64,000 nucleotides of DNA, taken from positions 1 through 64,000 of the forward strand of contig JAKCVP010000421.1 in NCBI GenBank assembly GCA_023512835.1, given 5' to 3'. Below the pieces are notes generated by a model. That model saw only the letters and a program-made list of their open reading frames with translations. It had not been told where the DNA came from and searched no databases. Shown here in pieces: positions 11,371-22,461 of the stretch. This DNA comes from Taxillus chinensis. Lineage: Eukaryota; Streptophyta; Magnoliopsida; Santalales; Loranthaceae. A program made the position numbers and the translations under genes. Within the stretch, counting starts at the first letter, position 1; each line of letters opens with the position of its first letter.

Positions 11371-11405
11371 AGAAAAGACGGGGCGCGACAGCCCCTATAC
11401 TGTTA
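11371..11405 (+). repeat. 35-bp inverted repeat, left arm
   Basis: It begins AGAAAAGACGGGGCGCGACA and ends CCCCTATACTGTTA. Its exact reverse complement is at 11637-11671, so the 301-nt unit could form a long stem with a 231-nt loop. Confidence 0.92.
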
Positions 11406-11636
11406 CTCTCGACTCTTTAGTAGACTCTCTTGTCTGGTATCCGAATACGCGCAGCTAGTAGTACGCTCATTCTACGGAATTCAAGAAACTAGAGAGTTCT
11501 GGTAGTGAATCACTTTACGAAAAGCGGATAGGCGCCCCACCAATGCTATGGCTTACGGGGTCAGATGAAGCGCTGTACAGTCGGTCATTGCTTTTGTAGT
11601 CAACTCTCCATTCTCTCTTGTTTTGTAGAGTGCCCT

Positions 11637-11671
11637 TAACAGTATAGGGGCTGTCGCGCCCCGTCTTTTCT
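11637..11671 (-). repeat. 35-bp inverted repeat, right arm
   Basis: Exact reverse complement of 11371-11405. No gene flanks it, so a transcript-end role cannot be argued. Confidence 0.92.
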
Positions 11672-12899
11672 CTTAACCTCTTTTAGGTAGGGTTGTTCGG
11701 CACCTTTCGATACGCTTTGAGCCGGGCTCTCTTTGCTTTTCCGCTGGGGCTCTTAAGATGCCTTGGAAATGCTTTCCGTATCTCTCCAACTCTCTGATGT
11801 ATGAGCTCCAACAAGCATGTGTTTCCGATGCCGGACTACTTTACACAGAAAGGTTGTCTCCTCCATCTCATAGCACATCTATTCATGCTCGCTCTTCCTA
11901 AAAAACTCTCATACTCATTACAAAACGTTACGTGATAATCTTATCACTGCTCTAAGGGATCGACTACAAAACTAGGTCAGGCGCTGTGTTCTCTTATTAC
12001 ATACAAGCTGGCGAAATGGTGTCGTTGGAACAATTGGCTTACGCGCTTTCTATATATTAAGTGGAAACTGAAAGGGGGAACTTCCTGTCTTTCCCTTTAA
12101 CGAAAAACCGTAGGCCCAACTCAGAGTCCACTCCGAAAGAAGCACAGAAAGTGAACGAGAGCCCCACCCAGAAACGTACAGCACTCCATTAAAGCGCAGC
12201 GCACCCAGCTTTCCAAGAGTAGAGCACTCTCTCAGACTCTCGGTACCCCTAGAGAACTGCACAAGCAGAAGCCCAGCAGTAACAGTGTGCTTACATCCGA
12301 ATCCAGTATTATTGTTAAAGACAGAAAGGACAGAATGCTCTATGACCGAAAGAGCTCTAGACAGGACAGTCTCTCTTAGGGTATCTTGTTTCTCGACAAA
12401 ACTTAATATAGGTGTTTGCACACTCAAGCAAAAGGTGTCACGGTCTATAAAGAACGGAACGACAATACAAGAAGGGGTGCCTCTCTGCAGCGGGGAACAC
12501 AAGTCATGAAGAGCAATGAGAGACTTCGGAAAGATGGATTGACCTTTCACGAACGCATATCTATCTCTATAGAACTCACACAGTGATCGAGATAGCCTAT
12601 CTGTATGGTACTTCCGGATTTCCGAATACTGGTTTGGAGTGGCACCCGGTGGGCCTTGCAAAGTAGAGCTTTCCATATCCTTTCCGATCCTTTCCGATCC
12701 TCTATTTCAAGAATATCCGTCTGATCTCGGAAGCTCCCTGCTGGAAGTCCCTCGGATTCGATTCTGTTCCAGAGCAGAAATATAGTAGTTTTTAGAAGAG
12801 CCGACATCGAGGTTACCGTATGTTAGAAGTGCTAGACTCTTATCCGTTGAGCGAGAGCCCTTCCACATCACTATGCGCCGGATGTCAGACGAGAGGTGG

Positions 12900-12976
12900 A
12901 CCCTACGCCCGGCCCTTCGGAAACCTTTCTTGCACGCCTCCGTACCTCTTTACAATTACCAGATAACAGAGTGGTG
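12900..12976 (+). repeat. 77-bp direct repeat, first copy
   Basis: It begins CCCTACGCCCGGCCCTTCGG and is repeated at 13639-13715 with two or three changes. A shorter piece (GGGCCGGGCGTAGGG and flank) is also found inverted near 51656. Confidence 0.8.
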
Positions 12977-13638
12977 TCTATGAGCCCGTAGGCCGCCGGA
13001 CACATGGTTCGAATTCTAGCTTCCGTGTCCAAAGGCAGAGTCCATTACCATCTCTATAGCTACAAGATACCCAGCTCCGCGGAAACACACCTTCCGATCC
13101 TCTGACTTCGCATTCAACTACCCTCGCTATCGAGATAGAGACAGTGTGCTCGTTACGTAATCCCGCCCGGAACCTGACCGTTGTAACGCCTGTTGCTTCG
13201 CTCCCGTATTTTCCATCTTTATGAGTGCTAGTAAGTAGGTTTCCCTCTCTGGATCCTGCGCAGAAAGTAATCGATTCGAGAAGGCAGCAAAGAGTACCTT
13301 TCAGAAGGCAGTCAGCAACCAGTGTATAAACAGTCGCTACCCGGGAGCTATGCTGGACTTCTTAGTGGTTCTTAAACCATATCAGCGTTACCACGGGGCT
13401 ATTTGAGTTCTTTTAAGACCGTAGCGTATCTCTCCAGTGACAGAGTCTCGCGCCCAAAGCTCTTCTATACCAGTAAACGACAGGTACGTACCACCCAATG
13501 GAAGGTCTGTTGTCTCTCTGCTATGGTTAGGTGTCCCAGTAATAGCATATGCTCCGCCTGGTACTCTCTCTTTAATTGGTTATAGCATTTTCGCATCCCC
13601 AGCCTCGCGCACCAAACATACCGGGAAAGTAGAGCTCT

Positions 13639-13715
13639 ACCCTACGCCCGGCCCTTCGGAAACCTTTCTTGCACGCCTCCGTACCTCTTTACAACAACCA
13701 GATAACAGAGTGGTA
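13639..13715 (+). repeat. 77-bp direct repeat, second copy
   Basis: Second copy of the 12900-12976 unit. The two diverge after the shared CAGATAACAGAGTGGT. Confidence 0.8.
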
Positions 13716-14994
13716 CTACACACACATGTTGTCGTCCTCTTGCGGCCGTATCGTAACCCGAGTTCCTTGGGACACCACCTCTTTTGGGATTCGTGACTCA
13801 AGCCGACATTCCGCTTCCGCTTCGTACAAGATCTCTCCGGTGCTTCCCTTTAGTTGAGGGAGCTAGCGATAGAGTCATTTCTCCCTCATACGAGAGTGCT
13901 TGGACTGCTTGGAACATTACTGTTTGCTGGCATTGAAACATCATGCCGTTCGATTACGAAAACCCACCGTGCGGTTAAGCGTAGGTTATCCGGTTGCCCG
14001 AAATGCTTTGTTGACGCAACCTCGTAACTTGCCTTGCGGTTTCCGAGTCTAGTCTCTGTTTTGTTTACCTATCGAAAGTGCTGTTTCGCCTTCCGCTTTC
14101 TATAGTGTCCCCTTGGAAAAGAGTGGCAACACTACCCTTTTCGGTTCGGGTCCACCTCTCGTCTGACATCCGGTTCGGGTCCAGAGTGCTTCCCTCTCCT
14201 AGTATAGAAGGCTGGGTTCCACTCCCAAATGTGTGCCATCCACTCTATTCGGAACACTGGAGTCTCTCGCGTAATCGATTCTCTCCAGTACAGGTAACAC
14301 CTGCAATAGATATCCGGTGCTTCACTCCGCATCGCCTAAAGCACTCTTCTCTCGGGATTTCATAGAGTATGTTTCTGCTTGGCATCAAATCTCTCTGGTT
14401 TCTCGGTAGGGTAGGTAGTACTGTTCCATTTTCCGAAAAGCCCCAACTCTGTAGGTCTGTCTCCGATCCCAAGAGTCTCTAGCAGCCAAACAGAGAGTTC
14501 CCCCCTAGCATAAGTTAACAAGAGTGTGTCTAACCTATGCGCGCGAAATTGAGTATTTGAAACCGCGAAAAGGCGCATATGCCACTTTGAGTCCCGACTG
14601 TTAGAGTGCTATAGAGTGTTCTCAGTCTCTATCAAGTATCCTTCCAGAGCCCGAATCGATGTCGGGTGTTTCAGACAACAAGTAAGCCGGCCGCTTAAAA
14701 CGCAACATGCAGAGCTCGCGGAAGAAAAGCACTAGTGCTGGAGATCGGGTGTTTCATGTCTGTCTTAAGAGACGCCTGAAAGTATTGTCTCATAGTATTA
14801 TGGCGCGGAAAGCGGGGACTGAGAATCGCTAGAACACCCATAGGGGAGAGTCGAGTGTACTCTTTTTTGAGAGCTCTTATACCGGTAGCGGAAATAGAGC
14901 ATATAGAGCTGTACTCTCTGCTGGAGTTTTCCGGGGTTGCAGCATTTCCGACACAACTTCCCGTTCAGTTGCTAAAGTAAGAGAGCTCTTTCTA

Positions 14995-15564
14995 ATGATA
15001 TTGAGTTCAACGAATACGAAGGCTATTAAGATGAGGTTATTGGCTGCGATTCCATCTCTTTTAGCATCAAATTCAAAGAAGATCTCAATCTATAATGAAG
15101 AAATGCTAGTAGCTCGTTGTTTTATAGGCTTTTGCATTTTAATAAAGAGTTTAGGTAATACTTTAAAAGTGACTCTCGACGGGAGAATCCAGGCTATTAA
15201 GGAAGAATCGCAGCAATTCCCTAACGAAGTAGTTCCTCCGGAAGCAAATGAAAAACAACGAGTACTTAGGATAAGCTTGAAAATATGTGGCACCGTTTTA
15301 GAAGCATTACCAATTGAACGCTTTGCGCCTCAGTGCGAAAAGACAGTGAAAGCGTTGTTATGCCGAAACCTAAACGTTAAGTCAGCAACAATCCATAACG
15401 CAACTTCTTACCGTCGCAGCCATCTTAAGGACGATATAGTAAAAGGGTTTCACTTCTTAGTGAGTTCAAGAGTTGTCCCCGGGTGTACTACGTTGGAACT
15501 CGTAAGAGAGGGCTTGGTGGTATTAAGATCTTCCCCCAACATCCGGCAGCAACACATTAAGTGA
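14995..15564 (+). CDS. atp4: ATP synthase subunit 4 (b subunit, ORF25-type)
   Basis: ATP4 is the peripheral-stalk b subunit of mitochondrial ATP synthase. The 189-residue protein starts MILSSTNTKAIKM and contains the plant signatures KKISIYNEEMLVARCFIGF, KVTLDGRIQAIKEESQQF, NEVVPPEANEKQR, LLCRNLNVKSAT and LVREGLVVLR near the C terminus. Length and order agree with angiosperm atp4. Arg codons at positions usually Cys (ARCF) and some Ser or Pro codons are likely C-to-U editing sites. No frameshift is seen. Its start lies 48 bp after the edge of the 2.46-kb repeat, so its leader may have been shaped by a recombination event. nad4L, often next to atp4, is not present. Confidence 0.95.
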   Translation: MILSSTNTKAIKMRLLAAIPSLLASNSKKISIYNEEMLVARCFIGFCILIKSLGNTLKVTLDGRIQAIKEESQQFPNEVVPPEANEKQRVLRISLKICGTVLEALPIERFAPQCEKTVKALLCRNLNVKSATIHNATSYRRSHLKDDIVKGFHFLVSSRVVPGCTTLELVREGLVVLRSSPNIRQQHIK

Positions 15565-15900
15565 TCTCTATGAGAAATGTTTCCTTTCGCTTCGGCTCTT
15601 TTTCATTTAAAACCCCGTAGTAAAGAGGAGCTCCGCGCCCCAGAGTACCTTTTTTTTGTGTATTATATAGTATATGAAGGAAACGTTTCCTTTCGCTTCG
15701 GCTCTTTTTTTGCTGTATGAAAATGCCCTGTTTGAAAAGCCTTTCTTTTTCACGAAGTAGTTGGAGTCTAGGGTGCGAATCCAATTCCAAAATAGGTAAG
15801 CATCCAAAGAGAGAAGGGTTCTCCTTTCATGGTACTTCTCAGAAGTCATTCCACTAAGACAACTCTCCCGTAAGTAATAGAGGGAGGGTTCACCCCGACC
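15565..15900. other. atp4 3' spacer
   Basis: No gene is seen. The word TTTCCTTTCGCTTCGGCTCT occurs twice (near 15580 and 15686), a short direct repeat of unknown meaning. Confidence 0.5.
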
Positions 15901-17187
15901 GCATCTCTCTCTCTCTTGTGTGTGTAGAGTGCTCTCTCTCTTGAGCAATAGCTGCACAAACAGTGTCATTGCTAGCTCGGCTCAACACACAACACTTCCC
16001 CGGATGTATGCACCTCGCTCCGCGTATAGTGTGCCACTCTCGGAATGCATGCTGGTTGTACACTCTCCACTTCCGGAGATACTCTCGTACCGAACTCTAC
16101 TCTGTCTTGTACAAGACACACATTTCAGTTCGAAAGCAGACACTCCAGTAACTATGCATCACATCCAGATAGCATAGACACATACCAGGCAGAACAGTCA
16201 GTAGATCTGCACCACGGGTCCGGCAGATCGATTACTTAAGCTTTCAGTCTGCTTTTCGGTGTCTATGTAACACGCAACTGGTCCGATAGGCCTACGCGAG
16301 AGTAGAGTGCTCTCTTATTATGGCTAGGCAGGCAAGCCAGCAATCCGTGTTTCGTAAGACTCTCTTGGTATCTTGTTGCATATCTATGCCAACTCTCTGA
16401 TTCTCGCCTATCGGAGTATCTCTCTAGGCGATTGGATGGTTGTACCACTCTCGGACTCGGACTCGGACCCGGATGTGTCACTCTCTTTGCTAAAGACTTT
16501 CAGACAGTGTAGTCAGTCCTTGGATCTCTGCTTTCTGTGTTGGTTACCATCTGCATCCCGTACCGTTTTATAGATGGGGTTTTTACTCTTGCATCAAGTA
16601 TAGTGTTGATTGTGCTAGCTCTATACACTCTGGGTGGGGGGTTGGGCACGCTACATATGCTGTTTCGGACCGTGGGCATGGCAGCGATGCAGTTGGCTTA
16701 CCTCACCACCACTAGACTGAAACGCAGAGAGTGCACTGTTCGAGTCGCCCAGCAGGCCAAGGCACACGATACGCGGAGCGAGGTGCATACGTGTTTCAAC
16801 CGGTAGTACCGGACATGCAGTTGTCCTATGTCCAATGATTGGGTCTGCCACTCCCGATGCCTACCTAGTCGGTCGGTCGGTCGGTTTGCTTCGATAACGT
16901 TACGGGATAGACTCTCTTTCGGTGCGGCTCTCTATCGTTCCGGCCGGGGAGAGAGATTGTGTACCATCTATCACACGGTACGGGATGCGGATGGTAACTA
17001 ACGTAAGAATACCGAGAATAGTCTCTTAAGAGAGAGACACTCAACAAAGAGTCTGTGTGCCGGCCCGGCAATGCTTTGAGAGCTCTGGTGTATCTCGCTG
17101 ACCACTCTCTGGAATCTCTAGTCGGAGTATACCCGGCCGGGGATGGATGTAGACTCTCTGGTTCGCTGTCGCTTCTGTGTCTGGCAT
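15901..17187 (+). repeat. 1.29-kb repeat, copy C (cox1 upstream region without cox1)
   Basis: This segment matches 40310-41592 directly and 30341-31625 in reverse complement. In those two places it ends 36 bp before the cox1 start codon; here identity stops after CTGTGTCTGGCAT and unrelated DNA follows. It contains short tandem runs such as GGTC/GTCG units near 16869-16883 and ACTCGG units near 16451. Small homopolymer differences separate the copies (GGGG then TTTTT here near 16574, GGG then TTTT at 40983). If the cox1 promoter lies in this unit, copy C could drive transcription into the unassigned DNA beyond 17187. Confidence 0.93.
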
Positions 17188-18089
17188 CGACTTTCCCGTG
17201 GGTCTGTATATGGTCTGGTAGTGTACTCTCTTATCGGAATTACCGATACCTGTTGCTGGAGAATCGGAAGTGCAGGGATGCTCTTTTCGGACTCGTGAAA
17301 GCGGAAGAAGCAACTGCATCAGTGCCTAAACACGCTGGCTTTTCACAACAGATAAGACTCAAACCTGTGGAATTGGGGAACCGTAGCACCGGTAACAGAA
17401 TGGGTCGCCTCCGATGTTGTCACCGGCCGGAAGAGATGTCTTTGCTCCGCTTGCTGGGGTCAGAGTGTCTCTTAATAGCAGCATTGGGTGCCCCGAAAAG
17501 TACACAACTGGGAAACCGGGGGAGGTTTGTTGGTCTCTTATAGAGATACATGGGGTAGCTATGGATGAGAGACGTGACAGACTCTGTCATAGATAGGCAT
17601 GTACACTCGAAGGGGAAGCTCCGAAAGAAGCACAGAAAGTGAACGAGAGTACAGTACAGGCAGCACTTGGGATGTGATACAGTATCACAGAAGAGATCGA
17701 GGGTACGGAACGCTTAAGAGATCGGACGCTTTGATACCCTCCAGTGGACTCTGACAGTACAGTCTGCCGGGAAGACTCTTAGTGTAGTGAAAGTTGGAGC
17801 GGGAAAGGCATAGATATACTATACTCTGGGTGCTGGCGTGTGCGATTGGATCGTATGGCTGCTGGCAACAACAGATGCTTTAGGACCTCTCCAAAGTGCA
17901 CTCTGTATACCGAAAGGATGTGTTTCCACTGTTTGCGCTCCCCGCAACCTCTCTTGTTTTTCAGTGAGTTAGAGAGAAAGAAGAAAAAGCACTTGTGGTG
18001 GGCGTTGCTTACCAACAAGGCATACACTTCTGACATGGCTGCTTGCTGCTCGAGTCCAACAAAAGAAGGCTCTCTCTTTTCTCTTGTTG
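17188..18089. other. Unassigned DNA downstream of repeat copy C
   Basis: An open frame starting inside the repeat (17055-17543) continues into this region, but no part matches a known mitochondrial protein. The remainder, down to the nad5 stop at 18090, shows no recognised gene. Confidence 0.45.
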
Positions 18090-18218
18090 TTAAAAGAAAG
18101 ACGCTACTATCCAAATGAAATACGCGCGATTATCTAGCAAATCTAAAGACAGGGACCACAGACGAGATACGGTCACAAATAGAGTGGAACCAAGTAACAT
18201 TGCAAAGGCATAATGATA
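18090..18218 (-). CDS. nad5: nad5 exon e (last exon)
   Basis: This exon codes for the C-terminal end of NAD5, a proton-pumping membrane subunit of complex I. It starts [16 protein letters not shown], continues with SRLW and [14 protein letters not shown] and stops at 18090. The family reads [16 protein letters not shown] here, so the Ser codon in GST is a probable editing site. The exon is 129 nt, a few codons shorter than in many angiosperms, because the usual tail after SFY is missing. The upstream border is set by the intron end (CCCGAC) and a domain V at 18246-18279. Joined to exon d, the frame reads SGFV then YHYAF without a break. Confidence 0.93.
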   Translation of the reverse strand, partial: YHYAFAMLLGSTLFVTVSRLWSLSLDLLDNRAYFIWIVASFF

Positions 18219-19055
18219 GTCGGGTGGGCGGTATGGCCCCCCTCCGAACCGGACGTGAAGGTCTCCCCTCATCCGGCTCTCTGCAGGGGAACACTCACTG
18301 CTTCCCCGAATATCCAAAGTCGAATAGGGTTTACAGGAGATCCCAGAGGCTCGATCGGAAAGGGTGCTAACCTGTTGGAATTGACAGTCGTGTAACTCAC
18401 AAATTCGTATCTCGTTCCGGCAGCTCTCTTGCAGACATCTTTATGCTGGCCCGTGCTCTAGAATTCCCTAGACTCCCTTTCGAGTTTTGTCCGCCGAACA
18501 CCGTAAGAGATTGTGTGTCTCTCCAGTGGTACACAACACAATCCGAATACGCATGCGGTATAGGGCTGCCGTGACAGGGAGAGTCTGTCCCCTTGTCCAA
18601 CGGGACTGCTGGCATACTAAAAGCTCCTGCGACGCCCCATTCTCGTTGCCAGTGTTTTCGTGGACGTTAGAATGACACAGTGAGTCGTGAACGACCTGGG
18701 AGTTTCCACCTTAATAAAAGAATACCCTACGTCTCGAAACCCGCAATTAAAGAGAGCAGCGAGTACACCACCGGTTCGGATTGGCTCGAAGAGACAGAAT
18801 ACAATAAAGACTCTTTCGAACGAGCATGGAAACAGTAGAGATAGATAGCCCACAAGTCACACAAGTGCTGCTAAACTCTCCGAAGTCGGGTACTTTCAGA
18901 GCGTACTCTCGGGAATTGCTAGCACTACAAGAGCTCCGGTCTTAACGCCCCTACTACTCTCTTCTTTTCCGCCTCGGGTTCGTAGAGTCGGTTTACCGTT
19001 TACCCACTACGGAGGAGAGCCAGGCAGCCACGGGTCATAAGCGCCCTCTTCGCAC
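18219..19055 (-). other. Group II intron nad5i1872 (cis)
   Basis: The 837-nt intron begins GTGCGAAGAGGG after exon d and ends CCCGAC before exon e, both fitting the GTGYG...AY rule. A 34-nt domain V reading GAGCCGGATG, a purine-rich loop and CACGTCCGGTTC lies at 18246-18279, 27 nt from the 3' end. No maturase frame is visible inside. Both exons are close and in the right order, so splicing in cis is expected. Confidence 0.92.
18246..18279 (-). ncRNA. Group II domain V of nad5i1872
   Basis: Canonical 34-nt hairpin with GAGCCGGATG on the 5' side and CGTCCGGTTC on the 3' side. Confidence 0.9.
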
Positions 19056-19450
19056 AACAAATCCACTTTGAAGTTTACTTATGTGCTCGGCCAATCGTCT
19101 GAATGTGTAAGAGAGACCATACGGCCCCAATATCTCAATAGCACCTTTGTCTAACGCTTCAAATGAGACTTCATATCCGAAACGAATCCCCGATCTTACA
19201 ATATAGTAATTAAAAACGTGATCGAAGAACCATCTTTTATTTAAGAAGCCATAGAGTCGATTCAAAACATAACTCGTTTTAAAGGCTTTTTGGAATTGAT
19301 CCGATAAGGTATTTACTTTATACGAAACAAAAGCACCTGAAGTCGGAAACGGAATAGGTATCAGTTTTGTAATTGTTGGAGCAGCAAACTCGGAATCGGC
19401 AAGAATATCATGTTTTGGTAGTAAGAAGGGGGAATTTGCCCAAAAATTGG
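19056..19450 (-). CDS. nad5: nad5 exon d
   Basis: This exon is exactly 395 nt, the usual length of seed-plant nad5 exon d. It begins with two bases of a Thr codon and reads [20 protein letters not shown], then [65 protein letters not shown]. The match to the NAD5 C-terminal domain is continuous with no frameshift. Pro codons in PIPFP and others at Leu positions are likely editing sites. The 3' border is the GTGCG of nad5i1872; the 5' border follows an intron end in CAT and a domain V at 19500-19533. Its partner exon c is at 6153-6174, so nad5i1477 is spliced in trans. Confidence 0.96.
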
Positions 19451-21025
19451 ATGGGGGACGCTATCTCTTCTGTAGGCCTTGTCTTAAAGTTCCCCCCCCG
19501 AACCGCGCGAAATGGTCGCCTATTACACGGCTCTCTCTCTTCTACCGAGTTTAAACCTATTCTTCCCTATACAATCTCTTAACTCCGTTTGTTAAAAGCA
19601 TCCTTCTAAAAGTGCTTCGGCGGGGTGCGTCTCTCACATTCCCGTTAGGATTTCTCGAAATGCTTCCAATAAAGCTTTTTTTGTAGAGTCTAAAACAACA
19701 CTGCTTGAAAAAGGTCCGTTAGGGGCGGGCATCCTCCTTTCTCTTTGAACTACTGGGTTCGGAAAGCGGCTAAAGAGAGTCTCTCCTTCGGGACCCAATC
19801 CTTCTGAAAGTGTATCGGGACGATACGGACACAATAGGATGATACTCTTTTTTCAGAGTGTGTAACGCAGACACTTTAATTACGCATATCTATCGTTAAC
19901 GTACCCCGGAGGAACTCTAACAATACTCGATTTTTTATCTGTCAAAAAGGAACCAAAATGCATGTAAAGGCACTCTGTCTGGGCAACTGTTGGTGGAACT
20001 CTCTTGAGATTTGTGGGGTCTACTAAACGCGTATAGAAAGCTCATAGAGATATTGATGTCTCTTTTGCTTTTGGAAACACACTCCATGGGTTGGATGCAG
20101 TACTCTCTCAGTAGCGCTAGCGTATCTATAGAGATATTTACTTTTCTCTTCCCAAACAAGTGTGCCACTCCCCGAGCCCAAAGCGGAAACCCAATCAATC
20201 CAGCCGCTTTTAGTGAATGCATCTTTATTAGAGTCGTATAGAGTAAAGTAACACAGAATACGAGAGGTGGACCCGCGCAAGCATTGTGGTATGCCCATTC
20301 AAAATCGTGTCGCACAAACAAGGACTTTACTGTGTGCTGTACTGTACGTTTCCTTAAAAGCAAAAAAAGACTGACAACAACCCCGCGGGCGACTTATCTC
20401 TAAGAGTTTTATTCGGTAAGGCCTCGGAAAGGTTCCCAACTCCCTGTTTTTAAAGCACCCTTCCGAAGACGTAGTACACAAGAGAGCACTCTACAAAAAA
20501 AGTGTACTCTCTGCTCTCTTACGCTCGGGGTCGTATACGCAGGCTATGTTAGACTCTTCTCGTTCGCCGGCTCACTTCACTCTGTTTCGGGGTAGCGTAT
20601 CTATACCATATCGAAAAAGCAATACTGAAAGCACGGACCATGCTCGGTTCCATAACAGGTCCGTCCAGAAACGCTGCTCTCTTACGCTCGGGGTACAAGC
20701 TTGTTGGTATTCTTCCCTACGGGTTTCTCTGGTCCGGAAGTGAACACCAACCACCGTAGTGCCGATTCGCGTGTGCCCGAATTCGACATTTGAAGAGGTA
20801 GACGAAACTCCAATGTGCTGTCTGCTCTACAGACAAAATGGGGAGATTCATGCTAGGGTCTCTCCGCCTAGACTTCGGAAACAGAGTGAAGAGTACCTTT
20901 TCACAACCTGTTACCTCTTTGCGTTCGGGTATGCTCGAAACCTCTCCGAGAGTGCGGGATGGGACAGTCTTGTCTGTCTTAGGCGTCCAATTACGAGCTA
21001 TAGGTATGCACCGAAGGTAGGGGGT
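19451..21025 (-). other. 3' half of trans intron nad5i1477 and unassigned DNA
   Basis: The minus strand directly upstream of nad5 exon d is the 3' half of trans intron nad5i1477, shown by the domain V at 19500-19533. Its 5' limit is unknown. Further up are two copies of CTCTTACGCTCGGGGT (near 20516 and 20679). On the minus strand these read CGTAAGAG, similar to the CRTA-type plant mitochondrial promoter core, but the assignment is weak. The minus-strand open frames 19634-19834 and 19935-20363 are not recognised. Confidence 0.5.
19500..19533 (-). ncRNA. Group II domain V of nad5i1477 (3' half)
   Basis: The hairpin reads GAGCCGTGTAATAGG, a CGAC loop and CATTTCGCGCGGTTC, and stands 49 nt upstream of exon d. 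Confidence 0.88.
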
Positions 21026-22388
21026 ATTTGTTTAGAGATGTGTCTAAACTTACAACTCTAGTTTCCCGGGCGGAGTGATGCAACCTCAGAAAGCTCCCGA
21101 ATCGATTGGAGAGTCTACTCTCTTCTTAAAGAGCACCAGCAGCCAAGTTTGTGATACAGCAGCAACCGGGGGCCGGCCAGACTCTCTTGTTTAGACAGTG
21201 ACATCTCTGTCAGTTTACAAAGTAAATGTACTCTACTCTAGGTGCGTTTTTCGAATTAAGGCGAAAGCCAAGACCTAGTTGCGCGGCGGACCTAACTGTT
21301 TCATTGCAGTCGGGAAGTGGGCGTACAGCTACAGCTACAGATACGCTCGCCATCCATGGTGTCACCTTTTGCGACTCTCCAAGCACTCTCCATAACAAGA
21401 CAGCACCGCGGTTACCAACACCTCTTACACAAGCATCCCAAACCCAACAGCAACTTCAATCGCTCTATCACATACACGTTCAACAGCTACGCCCAGAATA
21501 CGTGATGCTCGGCTCACGGGGGACTACTTGCTTCCGAAAGACAACTGCCATGACTCTAACGCCTAAAGAGTATGACCTCCGGAGATGCTAATGCACTTTC
21601 CAGAACAAACAGACAGAGTTCTGGCTGCACTCTTCTCTTCATGACCTAAAGGCCCGACTACTAGAGCATCTCTTCCAATCGTATTTCCGGACGACCTATG
21701 TGTTAGGCTGCTGGACAAATGAATGAAAAGAGCTCGGGCATTTCGGGTTGGAAGTCATCCACGCAATGTTGCTAATCGAAATGGAGTGGAAGTCGACTGA
21801 AAGCATTGCCCATACGAGAGTGCCTCCATGCTAGTGCTGCCGATCTCCGATCAATAGAGATATCGAATAGCGTTTCTTTCAACCGGGGGAACTCTCTGGA
21901 ACAAGCAAAGGCGTTTATGGAACTGTCTGCCGATCTGCCTGCGTACCGACTCAATGGTATGTATAGCGTGCTTCTGCACTTTCCACTAGATCTCCTTGGA
22001 GAGGGATTGGACTTTCGGTCTCTCTGATTCCAGGGATTGGGTGCATTAGAGTACTTGCTAGCAAGTAAATCGTATGTGTAGCGCAGCGGTAAGAGCTTGG
22101 CTTGGGCACCACACACCGACTACTCTAAGATGTGCATCGAAATGCAAGCAGGAAAATGCGCTTTCTTCCGCTTCCGCTCTGTAGGCGCTCACTCACTGCT
22201 GGAAAGAATGACCATCCTCCCTCCCGAACACTCTCAGTTCTCCGGTTGCGCGAGCGGATGAGCGTCTTCTTTCAAAGTAATAGTAAGGGATCTCTGTTCT
22301 GATTGCGGCAAACTAGACTACACTAACCGCGCGCGGAATTGATGTCGATTCATCTATACTTCCATGCATGGCAGAACTGGATGGCTTG
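21026..22388 (+). other. 3' half of trans intron nad1i669 and unassigned DNA (arm A)
   Basis: The plus strand leading to nad1 exon d should be the 3' half of the trans-spliced intron nad1i669; where it begins is unknown. No exon c is seen. The open frames are not recognised. Confidence 0.45.
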
Positions 22389-22426
22389 GAGCTGTATGAG
22401 CGGTAGGTAACGTTCACGTACGGCTC
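22389..22426 (+). ncRNA. Group II domain V of nad1i669 (arm A)
   Basis: The hairpin has GAGCTGTATGAGCG on one side and ACGTACGGCTC on the other, pairing over eight base pairs at the base. It lies 35 nt upstream of nad1 exon d. Confidence 0.85.
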
Positions 22427-22461
22427 CGTGAGAAGGGCACTCTTGTTGTACCTCACTCCCG

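Larger units (their letters stand above)
9387..12490. other. Gene-free stretch with an inverted repeat pair
   Basis: No gene is recognised in this 3.1 kb. A C10 tract lies just above cox3 near 9400. The minus-strand open frame 10058-10393 has no family resemblance. A perfect 35-bp inverted pair lies at 11371-11405 and 11637-11671. A 31-bp segment around 12131-12161 recurs near 17619-17649, and the words around 12330-12358 recur near 38097-38124. Confidence 0.5.
12491..14946 (+). repeat. 2.46-kb inverted repeat, arm A
   Basis: This arm matches 54725-57179 in reverse complement with scattered substitutions and small indels (for example a differing block near 13585). No known gene lies inside. 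It contains an internal direct repeat of about 77 bp (12900-12976 and 13639-13715). The right edge stops 48 bp before the atp4 start codon, so the DNA just upstream of atp4 is also present at the other arm without atp4. Confidence 0.9.

Noticed and set aside
12989..13036. tRNA gene around GGTTCGAATTC (also at 56652-56700)
   Set aside because: GGACAC pairs with GTGTCC as a hairpin, but there is no matching T-stem, anticodon arm or acceptor stem.
16865..16885. CRISPR-like or other spaced repeat array
   Set aside because: It is a simple tandem GTCG run within the 1.29-kb repeat, with no spacers and no associated genes.
17055..17543. 162-codon frame across the copy C junction as a known gene
   Set aside because: The first part is repeat DNA in a non-coding frame and the rest matches no family; kept only as a possible chimeric frame.
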